Source of the DNA: Bilabrum cf. latius
Lineage: Eukaryota > Bigyra: Bicosoecida > Bigyra > Bicosoecida
Reading direction: 5' to 3'
Assembly (NCBI GenBank): GCA_965178125.1
Contig: OZ237757.1
Span: forward strand, 434,001-498,000
DNA length: 64,000 nucleotides
In this document: piece by piece, positions 12,438 through 24,645 of the stretch
Numbering within the stretch: position 1 is the first letter of the stretch
Layout: each line of letters opens with the position of its first letter
Notes under the pieces: generated by a model
The model's input: the letters and a program-made list of their open reading frames with translations, nothing else
Database searches by the model: none
Told to the model about the DNA's origin: nothing
Program-made: the position numbers and the translations under genes

Positions 12438-13341
12438 TAAAGAGATAATTGAATGTCAGTCTGTTTTACACGAGTAGACACAGGCTGAGTACCCTTGAAT
12501 CCGATACTTGCCAACTGTAACACCTCAACCGCCCTGCCGTCCGCGAGCCACATCATGTCATTATTATGTCACTTGCCCGTATAGGCGGGCTGTAAAAAGT
12601 GAACGTTGCATCGAGCGTCGCCACGGTCGCTGGCACTAGTCCACTGCGCATCGCGGTAACCGGGACGCAACAGCTCGCAAACCACGCCAAAACCCAATCA
12701 TATGACAGAGCTTCTGTGAATCCTGCTCGACGATACTTTGTGACTTGCTCTCCGCAATAATCGGCGAACGACTTGACACAACGGAACTACTAGTAGTCGA
12801 AGCGAGACCCGCTTGTGCTGGAAAGCGACAGCTCAATACTGGCACAGCCTTCACCGATTGTTTGGGTAAGCAGCAATTGCTTGCCTCCATACCTAATAAT
12901 CACGCTGGTCTTTCTACAGCTGCTCTCGGAGAGTTCGGCCGGCGGATGCACGCTGCACCATCTGCAACACACCGCGGCTGCCTCCAGCAGCTACGCAAAG
13001 GTTCCCCCTCCATCCTTGATGGAAGCAGTCATCAGAAGCCGCTGGAACTTGATCAAATTCAATACCGCAGGTAGATGCGTCGCGATGCCGGCATAGATCA
13101 CGTCTGACTGCCAGCGCCCGTCAATGCTGACTCGGTGCAGTGCAACACACCACCACAGCAATGCAACACACACCCGAAAAGACATAAATATTTGCTTTGT
13201 ACGCACTCTCAACGACGCTCCACCCAACTGAACCTGTCCAATGGGGCAAATACTCGCAATCCCCCCCCTTGCACCACCCATGCTATAGGCCTACTCAATA
13301 CACAACGAAGCAGCTCACGCTGGCCCCGCTTTCACAACGTC
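12438..13341. other. Long intergenic region between convergent MAPK and lectin genes
   Basis: About 900 bp between two gene 3' ends. It contains a short GC hairpin candidate (GCCCG...CGGGC near 12570-12590) and a CA-rich stretch near 13135-13190. The short frames present lack family features and homopolymeric or domain signals, so I see no gene. An unannotated RNA gene cannot be excluded. Confidence 0.45.
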
Positions 13342-15040
13342 TCACACCGGCTTCGTCTTCACGGCGGATCCTAGCCCCGGCAACCCCCCTGCGCTGGTGT
13401 ACCGCCTCCCACCCCTTCCCGTGGAGGAGCCCCCCCTGCATGAGAGCCAGATCGACACTGCCACTCCGACCAGAAGCAGCGCGATGGCCCCCCACATGAA
13501 CATGCCTCCCTGCCCCTGCAGTGCCTTCGAGGCCTCCTCCTGGGCCGTCTGCTTGAGCTGATCCGTGAGGGAATTGATCTTCCTGGAGAGATCCTGGGAG
13601 TTGATCGAGGCCTGCTGCTGGGTGGTCTGCTGATGCCTGTCGATCTGGCTCTGGAGTCTCCTCTCGATGTCGCCTGTTTTGTCCTGGATACCCCGCTCCA
13701 CGTGCTGCGCCACTTGCTCGCTCACACCGTCTCGCACCTTCTGATCGACCCTCTCGTCCACTTTCTGCTCCACCTGGCCCGCAACCCGATCCGTGACCTT
13801 GTCAGCCAGCCTGTCCTCCAGCTCCCTGAGCCGCCGCTCGAGGTCCTGCTCCTGCGCCTTGAGCTTGCCCACTGTGTTCTCCAGGCGCTCGTACACGGCG
13901 TGCAGGTGGTGCTCCATCTCGTGGGTCATGGAATCTAGGCGCGCCTCTAGCCTGGAGCCCTCCCTCTGCACAGCTGACCGGATGGCCGTGTCTACGACCT
14001 GGGTGCCAGTGGACACCTGAGCGGGAAGCATGTTGCCGCCGGGTTTCTCGGGGAGGAGTTCATCTCCCTCTGCGGTCATCAGGCTGATCACATCGTGGTT
14101 GTCGGCCAGCTGGCCCGTGCTGGAAGTCACGCCGATCCTGGCGCTGCGGTGCCAGCCGTCGGGCAGGCCATGGAGCGGTGCCTTGTCGATGCAAGTCTTG
14201 AACTCGCCCGTGTTCTTGGCATCAAGAGATACAGTCACGGTGGCGGGATACCGTGTGGCGTCAACGGTGATTTTTGCGACCGATTTGCTCTCGGAAGCCT
14301 TGAAATCTGCTCGCTTCTCGTAGTACCTGAAGTCGCCAGAGCAGCCCGGGTCATCGTTTGCGATGAGCGCACCGCCGTGGGGACTCTCCACCGATCTGGT
14401 TCCATCATTAGTAACAAGAGAAATATCCTTGTGGGTACCCGCACTCTCTCGGTTGACGAACGTGTCGAACACAATACCAAAACCTGCGATGGATAGTGGG
14501 CCACCCTTGCTGCTTTCAATACAAACCTCTGCATGCCTACTCCCAACGCAGAACTACCGACAGGTTGCGTAGCTCACCCGTAAACTTATCAGTGTATCCA
14601 TGGACATTTCCATCCTTGTGGTACTCGTCCTGCGTTACCCAAAACGCGAAGCCATCCCCAAACAGAATCTTGCCCTGGCCGCTAACTCGAAATCGCAAGG
14701 TCGTGGTGAACTTATCCAATGATACAGGGTTCTTTCCCCAGACGAAGCCTCGCCGATTCTGCGAGAGAAAGCGTAGCACGACTGCACCACGGCGCGATCA
14801 TGTGCAACTGCAAGCGAACCCGCCGAGAAACAAGGAGTTCCTCACCGCTCGATCCGTCGTCAACCTAAGGTAGTTGTCTTTGATTTCTGTCATTCCACCC
14901 CAGTTCCAGTCCTATAGCGTGCGATCCCCCTCGCTGTTGACGTCGGTGAACGGTGGGATCAGGCTGAGCGGCGATATAGGGTCAGCAGCATTTGCAACTG
15001 CAGCGATGAGAGCAGCAAGAACAGTGCAGAAAGTTTTCAT
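13342..15040 (-). CDS. L-type lectin cargo receptor (ERGIC-53/VIP36-like), three exons
   Basis: 505 residues in three exons: 15040-14846, 14758-14578 and 14483-13342. A signal peptide (MKTFCTVLAALIAAVANA) is followed by an L-type lectin domain with the hallmarks FGDGFAFW, FGIVFDTFVN, NDG, a GC-then-FRYY strand, LPDGW and the sugar/Ca-site strand TGQLADNHDVISL. Then comes a long coiled coil (about residues 280-430), one transmembrane helix (FMWGAIALLLVGVAVSIWL) and a short cytosolic tail ending K-T-K-P-V, which fits the KxKxx COPI retrieval signal. This is the architecture of mannose-binding ER-Golgi cargo receptors. Both exon junctions restore lectin motifs exactly. One TAG lies in exon 1, before DWNWGG. 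It is divergent from the WW-repeat gene, with a 304-bp shared upstream region. Confidence 0.9.
14484..14577 (-). other. Intron 2 of the L-type lectin gene
   Basis: 94 bp, donor GTGAGC, acceptor CGCAG, phase 1. Removing it joins DKFTG to FGIVFDTF, the expected lectin strand. Confidence 0.9.
14759..14845 (-). other. Intron 1 of the L-type lectin gene
   Basis: 87 bp, donor GTGAGG, acceptor CGCAG, phase 0. It joins LTTDRA to NRRGFVWGK. Reading through it would hit TGA. Confidence 0.88.
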
Positions 15041-15344
15041 CTTGTAAAAACTATATCAAGCCTGGAAGATGCGAGTGACCCTGCCGCCGTCTGCCGCGAT
15101 CAGGCCAAACACGTGGATGCTGTAAATGCAACGGAACAATTAAATTAAATCATATTCGCGTCCGTTTGCGACGAATTCGGCTTGGAGCTGGACCTGAACG
15201 GAAATGGTACTGCTATTATTAGCATTCGTGCAGCATTGTTGTAGCCTTCAGGGAGCTGACTGTTGATTTGGTAGCATTTAATTCGACTTACGGCCCATTA
15301 AGGTCATTGCTGCTTGAGTTTCAGCTTCTGCCAAGGATCTCAGC
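15041..15344. other. Divergent intergenic region
   Basis: 304 bp between the starts of the minus-strand lectin and the plus-strand WW-repeat gene, so it should hold both promoters. It is AT-rich around 15120-15290. No specific promoter box can be assigned. Confidence 0.5.
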
Positions 15345-18300
15345 ATGGCGCACCCGGGAAGAACCATCATGCGTTCTGTGCCGACACTAGAAAGGGTTGG
15401 ACCATGGCGACGGCTGAAGGACAAACAAGGGCGGGCATTCTACTTCAACAAGGAGACAAAGGCTAAACAGTGGCAGAAACCGGCAGAAGTGGCCGAGGCC
15501 GAGCGAAGAGCTGCAGATATGAGACCAACAGCTCCACCTAGATCTGCTGCGCCCCAATTTTTACCAGCGGGAGCCTCTGCTAGAGCAGCTCTTGGCAGCT
15601 AGCAGGTCCCGCCTGGCCCGTTACCCGTAACCCGCATGCTTGGCAGGCGATCGTCCGGTGGGAGCCAATCGAGCGGAGCGGGCAGCGCCGCGCCAGGAGC
15701 GCCAAGAAGCTCTGCCGCTGGAGGAAGGGCACCAGGAATCGGCAAAAGCTCGTTGCCGTTGCCATCGCGAGGAGTATCGCAGGGCGCAAGCGGAGCAGCG
15801 GGATTGCGGCCCATGCCCGCGACCGGCGCTCCCATCACCAAGCACGGCGACTGGCGCTTAATACCTGCGAAAACCCCGGATGCAAAACCATTTTGGTATA
15901 ACAAAGCAACAAAAGCGAAGCAGTGGGGGAAGCCAGCCGAAGTGCTTGCGGCCGAGCAGCAGCAATCGCAGTCGCAGGGATCCGCAGCTGGCGCAGCCCC
16001 GAGCTCCCCGCCCATGAGGCGAGCACCACAAGCGCCGGCAGCTGCCAGCGGCACGACCGCTGGATTGCCAACAGCCAGCTCTCTTGGAACTGCCACAGGG
16101 CCAGCTACCGTACGGCTACCGTCCTCTGGCAGTGGCAGCGCTGCCCCATCGCCTGCTCCCATCACCAAGCTTGGTGATTGGCGCCTCATTCCCGCAAAGA
16201 CACCCACCGGCAAGCCGTTCTGGTACAACAAAGCTACGAAAGCAAAATAGTGGGATAAGCCTGCCGATGTTGCGTTAGCCGAGCAGCAGCAAAAGGACGC
16301 GCATGCAGCCGGAGCAACTGCTCGGGGAGGAAGCGAGCAAACAGCGAGTGCAGGCCAAAATGCAGGCGCGAAGCCAGCACCGGCACTTGAGCCAATCACG
16401 CGCCTCGGCAATTGGCGGCTGATTCCGGCCAAGCAGCAGGGTGGAAAGCCGTTCTGGTACAACAAAGAGACGAAAGCGAAGCAGTGGGGCAAACCAGCCG
16501 AGGTCATTGCAGCCGAGCACGCACGGGCGCGAGAGCAGCAAGCCGCGGAGTCATCATCTGCACCGGTTGCAACTGCATTATCCCCGTTTCCCGCGGCGGG
16601 TCCAGTGGCAGCGGAACCTGTGCAGCCTGTCACGCTGAACAAATTCGAGGGCTGGCGTCTCATTCCGGCCAAGAAGGAAGGGGCAAGGCCGTTCTGGTAC
16701 AACAAGGCCACCAAGGCCAAGCAGTGGGACAAGCCAACGGAAGTGATCCAGGAAGAAACCAGGCTGACTGCACAAGCCCAGGCAGAGGCCGACAGCGCAG
16801 CCCAGAATGCAGCAGCAGCAGCAGCAGGAGCAGGGAACACAGGGAACGACGAAGGCAGCGGCAGCGGCAGCGGCGCTCCTGCGTATCCCGGTTCCGACCT
16901 GAGTCACGCGCCCACCGACCCCGGTGTGCCGTTCCCACCCCCCTATGACCCCCCCGTGCACCTGGGTGAGGATCCAGACGAGGCAGCTGACCTGGCGGCA
17001 GCGGCAGTGAGCTCCACTGACGTGGCACCACTCAGAAAAGCAGGCGACTGGCGAATGATCCCGGCGAAAACCGAGGGCGGTAAGCCGTTCTATTACAACA
17101 AGGCCACCAAGGCCAAGCAGTGGGACAAGCCCGTGGAGTTTCTCTCGGCAGAGGAAGAAGCGCTGCAGCAGGCAAGGCAGCAAGCGGCTGATGCCGCGAG
17201 ACAGCGCGTGCAAGATGCCAGAAACCAGCAGCGAGAGCTGGACGAGGCAGCTGCGGCGATCGTCACAGCGAAGCTTGCAAGGGGGCAGCCTGCCACGGGC
17301 TGGCGCGCGGATCGCGACCCCTAGAGCGGGTACGTGTTCTACCGCAACGTGCTGTCTGGCGAGAGGCAGTGGAACAAGCCAGCGGAGCTGGAGGGGCCCG
17401 TGGCCGGCATGCCGTCCGTAGATGCCGGTGCGCCTGCCCCTGTGGCTGCCACAACACCCAAGATACCGACTACCGTCACCCCCCAGCACACCATAGTCAC
17501 TACTAATCCTGCTTCGGACGAATCTGACGGTGCAGCTGGTGGCGATGGCAGCGGAGACGGGGTCGGTCAGGACGATGGCGCGAAGCATGGCCATGGCGAG
17601 GACGATGATAAGGAGGAGGATGCGGCCAATGAAAGCGGCAAAGGCCAGGGTGAAGCTGCACCGGCGACCAAGCAACCGGCCAGGGTTACCCTAGTGTCGC
17701 CGAAGAGTGGCAGCAGCAAGAACCTAGGCTCCTTGGCGGCTGATGAGGGCGACAGTCCGGCATACGGCAGTCACACGCACGCAGCCAGGTCGGGAGGCCG
17801 GCTTGCGGCTGCCGTGAAACGATCCAGCGATGCCTCGGTGCGGGAAGCGCTAGATCAGGAGCATGATCGCAAGGAGAGAGACGCAAGCGATGCCCTGCAC
17901 GCTGCGACCGCCAGTGCCCGTGCAGCCGAAGGAGCTGCAGATGACTCCCCGCCGGAGCAGCTGGACGAGGAGGCGGCTGCTGCGGCACACGGCTAGGGAC
18001 AGGGAAGCATCGCCAAGGAGTTGGGCGAGTCCTCGCGAAGCCAGAAATAGGACCTCACCCGCAACACGGGCGATGACCCCGCTACGGGCGGTGCCGATGC
18101 TTCAGCAACGCAGGATCAAGATGACGAGGGCAGCAGGGGCCACGGGCAGTCGGACTCGCTCATGATGGGAGGTCCGGCCAGCGGGCACGGCGGACCGGTA
18201 GACGTGGCTGTGGTGAAACGCCCGGCGCTGAGGCCAGTGGCATCCGGCCTTTTTGCACCTGAAGACGACCACCTTCGTCTCGAAGGGCACCTGTACAAGC

Positions 18301-21300
18301 AGTCCAAGAGCCTGCTTCGGTTATGGCTGCGCCGCTACTGGGTCACGGAAGGTCCCCTCCTGCTCTACTGGAGGGAGGAGGAGGACCGGCACAAGCAAGG
18401 CGCGGCCGGCCTGCCGCAAGCCGCCATTGACCTGCGCTTCTGCACAGACCTGCGCCTCGTGGCAGACGACCCGCTCGCCTTTGAGCTCGAGGGGACAGAG
18501 GTCGGTGTGTACAAGCTGAGGGCCTCAACGAACCAGGAGGCGAGGCTTTGGTACAGCGGCTTGCTTTGCGTGCTCTACGAGTACGGGTGCTTGGCACAAG
18601 CGAACAGTGCGTTGGGGCACAGGCTGGCCTACCGGTTCGGCTGGCAGCCCGGTGACGTCGGTGCGGCGATTCGCGCGTATGAGGAGCAGCAGCTCGCTGG
18701 TGCTGCCGATGCAGGAGCGGTTGCTGACGGCGCCGATGGGGGGCAGGACGAGAAGGACGGCTCATCAGGCATAAGGGGTGGCAAAGGGGAAGAGGAAAAG
18801 GAGGGGCCGATGACGCCGGGTGGCTCCCTGCTCCGGGCCACAAAGTCGTTCCGGCAGCGCGGCCTCGCGGACATTGTGGGCCAGAGGCGGTCGCCTGTAG
18901 GGAAGCAGGGGGTCTCGTCAGGCCTGGGTCAGGGAGGGGCCGCGGAGGAAGAGGCCAGGGCGATTCGGGAGGAACAGCAGCGCGCGATGCAGCGCGCCAT
19001 GGCCGCCCTTGGCGGCACAGTTCACGAGGATGGTGCGGGGAGCGATGCCGTTGGTGGGTCTTCCATTGGCCAAGGGTCTGCAGCTGGAGGCAGCGGCGCG
19101 ATGCCCTTCGATGGACCCGAGCTGCCTTGGCCCGAGGAGCTGGACCCGGAGGCCTCTGGCCCCAGCACTGCCGGCGAGAGTGGGGCCGAACGGCGTGCCA
19201 GGGTGAGCATGGCTGCAGGTGCGGATGGTGCTGCGGACGATGGTACTGGTGATGGCGCGGCCGACTGGGCCGCAAGAGAGAAGACGGGCGGCGGCTAGGC
19301 CTCCTCGAGGCGGGGGCGTTCAGCCCAGATCGGGGGCAGGGCATCAAGTGCCCCGTCACCCACGACAAGAGGGGGGGCAAGAGAGCCAGACCGTGCCCTT
19401 ACCGGGCTAGCATGGCTCGCCTCCCAGCTCAGGAGCATTGGGCAGGCGCAGGCGAAGGAGCCCCCGGCCACGATCGACCCAGCGGACGTGCAGCTACCGC
19501 CTGCGTCCAGGCCTGTATCCAGGAGCAACCCAGCGGCAGCGGCAGCAGCGGGGTCGCCAGCTCGGCCACCCCTAGTCCTCCGCGCCGACGGGACTGACCC
19601 GCAGGTGGAGTCACCACGCCGCGCCGACAACCTGGGCCAGGCCGGCGGCTTCGGCGCGATCGGCGGAAGCGCACGAAATGGTGTTACTGTGGTGGACAGG
19701 ACGGGCGCAAGCCCCTCCTCCACCAGCAACGATAGGGAGGGCTCCTATAGCGCGTACGCAGGCCGCATCGACGACGAGGGCGACGGTAGGGCTGGCAGCA
19801 GAGACAGCGCGAGTCGCCTGGTAGGCGGCGGCTCCGCTGTTCGTTCTCCAGGCCGGTCGCCCCAGCACCGCGCCGGTGCTCTGGGTCCCGCAGCCGCTGC
19901 CGTGCTGGCACAGATGTCGGCCAATCCGCCGGACCACTCCCCACGATCCAGCGCTGGAGCCCCCTTGGCTGCCGAGCCACTATCGCGGCAAGACCTGTCG
20001 CAGCAGTCCTCCCCCGGCGGCCCGTTGGGTGCACAGAGCGCAGCAGTTGCAGCCTCTGCACTGCGGGGCTCCGATGACAGTCCCAGCCGGGACAGGACGC
20101 AGGCGGGCTCGTCTGCGGTGCGTCTGGAGCAGCCTCCCGCCGGTTTCTCTGCTGATGCAACTGTCGATCGAGCCGCAGATGATGCGGGCCAGGATGCGGG
20201 AGCCGCCAGCAGCCAGACTGGCACGCCATCCAAGGCAAGCGGCAGCCCCGGCAGCAGCAGCCCGCACAGGACCCCGAGGCGTGTGGGAGCCGCCGGTGTT
20301 GACGTGCCCGTGCGGCCCGCCAACGCCTCACCCATCCCGCGTGGGCTAGTCGAGCTGCAGTGCAGGCGGGCAGTGAGGGTGCTCCGGACCCAGGCGCCTG
20401 ACCCCGACGATGGAGAGGGTGACGACGAGGGACTCGACGTTGAGACGGGCGAACTAGCCGCGCACAGATCTGCGGAACCGGTAGATCAGCTTCTGCGGAG
20501 GGTGATGCCTCCGTCCGGAGCTGAAATTGCCCACATGCGTGCCCTCACAGACGCAAGGAGCAGCAGGGCAAGGAAGGACGCTGCCATGCTGGCCTCGGCA
20601 ATCCACACGGCGGCGTGCCGGCGCATCCAGATCGCAAGGTCGGGAACGAGTCGTGGCGATTCTTCGGGGCTCACCACTGACGCATCGGCTGCCAGCGGGG
20701 AGGCAGGGAACGCGTCGAGCATCGTCGCCGCTGCGCGCGGCTCTGTGCCAGACGCGTTCGCCCGGGGCGGCAGCGCTGTCCTCGACGTAGACTCGTACCG
20801 TAACAGGATACTGACGCCGCATGTAACCACGGGTACGGGTGAGTCCGGGGCTAATGGTGCCTCGAGCTCTAACAGGAACGGATTCGCATTCGGTGGATCG
20901 GGAGGCCGCACGACGGGCCGTGCCACTGCCAGCATGACGGCTATGGCTGGAACCACCAACCGGGCCGAAGCCATGTCCCGGAACGACGCACTACCGCCCG
21001 CTCTGCTGCCACCCTCGCGAAGTGGCGGTGGGGCTGCTTCAATGGACGACCAGGTCTCCTTGGCAACTGGCGGTGGGCTTGGCGACACTATGCATAGCGT
21101 GGGAGGCATGACGGCCTCTGGCGGGCTGGGCCTGTCAGGCACGTTCCGGTCCACGAGCGCCCAGGCGGGCGCGCGCTCCGGTGACAATCAGCAGCAGCAC
21201 TCGATGCCGGCCGACCCGCTGCAGCAGCAGGCCGTCGCTGGCGCAGCCGTGCTGTGCTCTCGCGTGAGAGATACGCCTGGGCTGACCATTCGGCTGCTGC

Positions 21301-24017
21301 GGGCGCTGAGCCCGCTGGAGCGGCCTCGTGCCGCGGTGGCAGTGGTGGCCGGTCTCCTGGACTCGTCATGCGCCGATGAGGCACGTCTGCCCGCCTTGTT
21401 TGCTGCCGCGACTGATGCGGGTGATCTCGGCGACGAGTTTGCGACTAGGGGCACGTGGGAGTCCTCGGTGCTGTGCAGCCTGGCGCGCGCCATGTCGGCC
21501 AGGCCAGCGGTGGCAGAGTTCGTGGCGCGAGTGGCCGTGCCCCTCGTGTCGCAAGCTGTGCCTCGTGCCCTTCGACTCTGGTCCACCGGTGGTGGGCGTG
21601 GTGGTGGTGGTGGAGGAGTGCATGGGCAGCGCACCGCCCGTCGAGATGGGCTATCCAATGGCCACGGGGACCCAGGGCATTCTGGCAGTGCAAGCGGCAC
21701 GCAGGAAAGCAAAGAGGAGGGCGAGTTTGCTGACGATGGGGAACTCGATGCATCGTCCTCTCTGGAGGCACGGAGGGCGCGGACGTGGGGCGCCACGGGT
21801 ATCTTGGGCGGGGCGCAGGCGCCCGCTGCAGGGGAAGAGGAGGGCGACGATGAGACTGAGCGGGCGAGAAACGCCGCCATCCGCACCCTGTGCATCTGCT
21901 GCTTCTCCCACGGCGGAGGCGGTGGTAGCCACGTGAACGTGATGGGCGCGGGTGCTGACGTGCCTTTCGAGCTGGCACAGTGCATGGCGGCTGCAGAGCA
22001 GCGCGTAGGGGGGCGACTGGCCGCTGCCATCCTCGTGGCTGCCGTGCTGCAGCCCGCCGTTGCTGCTGTTGCGGAGCACGCGCCCAGCATGGAGCTGAAG
22101 GGGGCGCTCATGGGCCTGCTAGATGCCTGCATGGACGCTCTGTGGGCGTGGCAGGAGGCCAAGGATGACGGCAGTTTGGGCGGTGCTCTGGCGGTTGCTA
22201 GGTCCAAGCATCTGCCGGTTGTACCGCTGGTGTTAGCGGCACAAGACGCCGCCGACGCGGCTAGAATACGGGCTGTGCGAGAGCTGCTTCGGGAGGCGGG
22301 GGAGATGGGACTGGCAGGTGACGACGGAGCCCCTGCTGGCAGAGGTGCTGTTGCGAGCGGAGGCAGTCCCCGGAATCAGGGAGGACGCAGCCAGCAGAGC
22401 GAGAAAGACGTGCTGGCAGTTCGTGCTGCGGCGGCGGTGGAGGCACGGCGGCAGCTTCGCAGGCGGCTGGAGGCACGGTGCGTCGCCAGCGGGGATGGGC
22501 TCGGGCTGCTCGCAGTTGCGGTGCAGCGGTGCGCCGGCAGCATGGTCGGCGGTGCACTGCTGTCCACAGACGTACGCGAGTGCGCGTAGGCGGTACGCAG
22601 CTGGCTGGCATCTACTGCTGGTGGCAGTGGTGCTGCATCGAGCCAGGGGGCGGGATTCGAAGCGGCGGCCTCTGGGTACATGGGCCGGGGTTCGCTGGAT
22701 ATGGGGGCAAGCAGCTTGCAGGCGAAGCACGCTGCGTGGAGTCAGCTGCCCATCGTGGGACCCGGGGCAGGCGCGGACAGCTCAGAGCATTCCGACCTGC
22801 AGCTCAGGCTGACAACGTACGGCGTCATTCCCGCGCAGGTGTCTGCCCGTGACCCACCACGGCTGTCGGAGTGCATCGGCGTTGGCATAGAGGAGGCGGA
22901 GGAGGCCGCAGAGGCTGGCGTGAAGGGGGCAAGCGAAGATGGGGAGGATCTCGAGTACGAGGGCAATGACAAGGGCAAAGGCAAGGGTGCTGGCGACAAG
23001 GAGCATGGTGTGGATTCCAATGGCGGTGCTTCCAGCGGGCACTTGGCCGTCGGCGTGGATGCAAGCCTGCGCCGAGCCGCCAGCGGTCATTTCGAGATGG
23101 CGAGCGCGTCGGCAGCCGAGGGCAGGCGTGCAAAGGCAGTTCTGGAGCGGCTGCGCAGAGCAGCCGTGGAAGCTAGCCGGCAGGTGCGCCCGCCGGGCGG
23201 TGGTCCCCAGCTTGAAGACGTCCGTGGCTTTGATGCCGCGCGAGACGCTGTTCTCTTCCTGTCTGCCTCTTTGGAGCAGCTGGACGACACTGGGTCTGAC
23301 CTCCTTGCCGGCGAGAGGGGCAGAGAGGAGCTGGAGAGTCCTCGTCGGAAGGCGGTCGAGTGGTCCATGCAGGACGGCGGCGCTGCTGGCAAGGAGGCCT
23401 GCACGTCGGCGGAGCTCGGGTGCTCCGACGCTGCGGACGAGGTGCTGCGATGGTGCGTTGGCAGCGCGCTAGCGACGGCCCTGCGGCTAAGGGAGGTGCT
23501 TCGTGAAGCTTCGATCGATGCGTCCGAGAGGGCTGAATCGGCGCAGGCGGGCGCCGCTGCCGTGCTCGAGCTGGCAAGGGGGGGCGGGCCTGCGGAGGAT
23601 GCGTGGAGGTTCGTGGGCGGCGGGCTCGGCCTCTCCTTTGGGGAATCTTCGTTGCGGGCTTCCTTCGGCGCAGGGAGCGTAAGAAGTGCGGGAAAACCCG
23701 CGAGCAGCGCTGCCGGTGCTGGTGCTGGTGCTGGTGCTGCAGGAATCGCTTCACCGGGGCGCGCCACGGGCGATCTCGTCGGAACACCCCAGAGGAAGGG
23801 TGGGGCTGACGGGGGGTCAGCTGCAGGTGATGTACAGGATTAGTTTGGGAGCATGGGCGGGGACGGAGAGCAGAGCGATGATGACGACGACGATGACGAT
23901 CTCACCCTGGGCATGCTGATGGGCAGCATTTTTTCGCCGTACAAGCTCGAGAGGCAGCAGCTGCGTGACAGGGAGCGGGCTGCAGAAGGGAATGATGGGA
24001 GGCGTGATGATCTTTGA
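15345..24017 (+). CDS. Giant WW-repeat and PH-domain protein
   Basis: One frame of 2,891 codons from ATG 15345 to TGA 24015-24017, with eight in-frame TAGs (15600, 16248, 17322, 17994, 18048, 19296, 22587, 23841). The first 680 residues hold seven WW-type modules with the core YYN-x-x-T-x-x-x-QW-x-KP. Their conserved QW codons lie at 15468, 15921, 16248, 16482, 16722, 17118 and 17367. A PH-like domain follows at about 18265-18590 (EGHLYKQSKSLLRLWLRRYW ... ARLWYSGL). About 1,800 further residues are Ala/Gly/Ser/Arg-rich with short helical blocks, one alpha-helical region near 21200-22300, and an acidic end. WW domains bind Pro-rich or phospho-Ser-Pro ligands and PH domains bind phosphoinositides or proteins, so a scaffold at a membrane or cytoskeleton is a fair inference. 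The third repeat has TAG where all others have CAG. Confidence 0.85.
15390..17395 (+). repeat. Seven tandem WW-type modules
   Basis: The seven modules are spaced irregularly (about 120-450 bp) with Ala/Gln/Ser-rich linkers. Five share GxWRLIPAK-type starts and PFWYNK-type cores at nucleotide level, so they arose by internal duplication. The first and last are most diverged (AFYFNKETKAKQWQKP and YRNVLSGERQWNKP). Confidence 0.85.
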
Positions 24018-24645
24018 TGTGGAGTAGCACAAAGGCTACGTTGTCTTACATTCCTGTGTCCACTTGCGCATTTAGCCCGTCTTCATACGATCGTCGTCAC
24101 CCGGCTGCCCAAGCACGCATATAGTCCAGCGATGCCTGTAGCACAAATAAGACCCACACCGTAGGTGCCGCTCGCCCAACAACGTGTGAGAGAATGGAAT
24201 ATACTCGAGAGTGTCCATGATTGCACCAAGCTGCAGGTCGGACACCTGCGAGAATCCTCGCCACGTTTTCATGTTCGAATGCTTCGATACGGGTTGTGAT
24301 TCGTGTGTGTGTTCCCCATCTGGATCTCGACCAAACCTGGAATGCAAATTATTTGCTGTGTACTTGTAGTACTATAATGGCCAGCGAACATCGTAGGTGT
24401 GGCATGTAGTTTGGATTGCACGTAACGCTTGACAATTATGTTAGTCCCAGGCGATGCAACGGCACCTGGGACATTGAGCATTCACAGTAGACATGGTATG
24501 CTTTCAATTTGACATTGATGTTCACCTTTCAATTAAGTGACGTCCTTCGCAGGATCGCAGCCCTACCAGTTGCTCTGCCTGCCTACATCTGGTCGCACGT
24601 TCTCGTCAAGAAGTTCGTCCAACGATATACTAATTGAGCATAGAT
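24018..24645. other. Intergenic region
   Basis: 628 bp between two plus-strand genes. It contains only short frames without domain signal. A TTCGAA-centred B-box look-alike near 24270 has no T-stem, so it is not a tRNA. Nothing else is supportable. Confidence 0.45.

Noticed and set aside
15599-16840. Long minus-strand open frame opposite the WW repeats
   Set aside because: It is antisense to the repeats; its own repeats simply mirror them.
21188-22207. Minus-strand frames opposite the giant gene's middle part
   Set aside because: Composition is that of a reverse reading of GC-rich codons, and the plus-strand frame is continuous.
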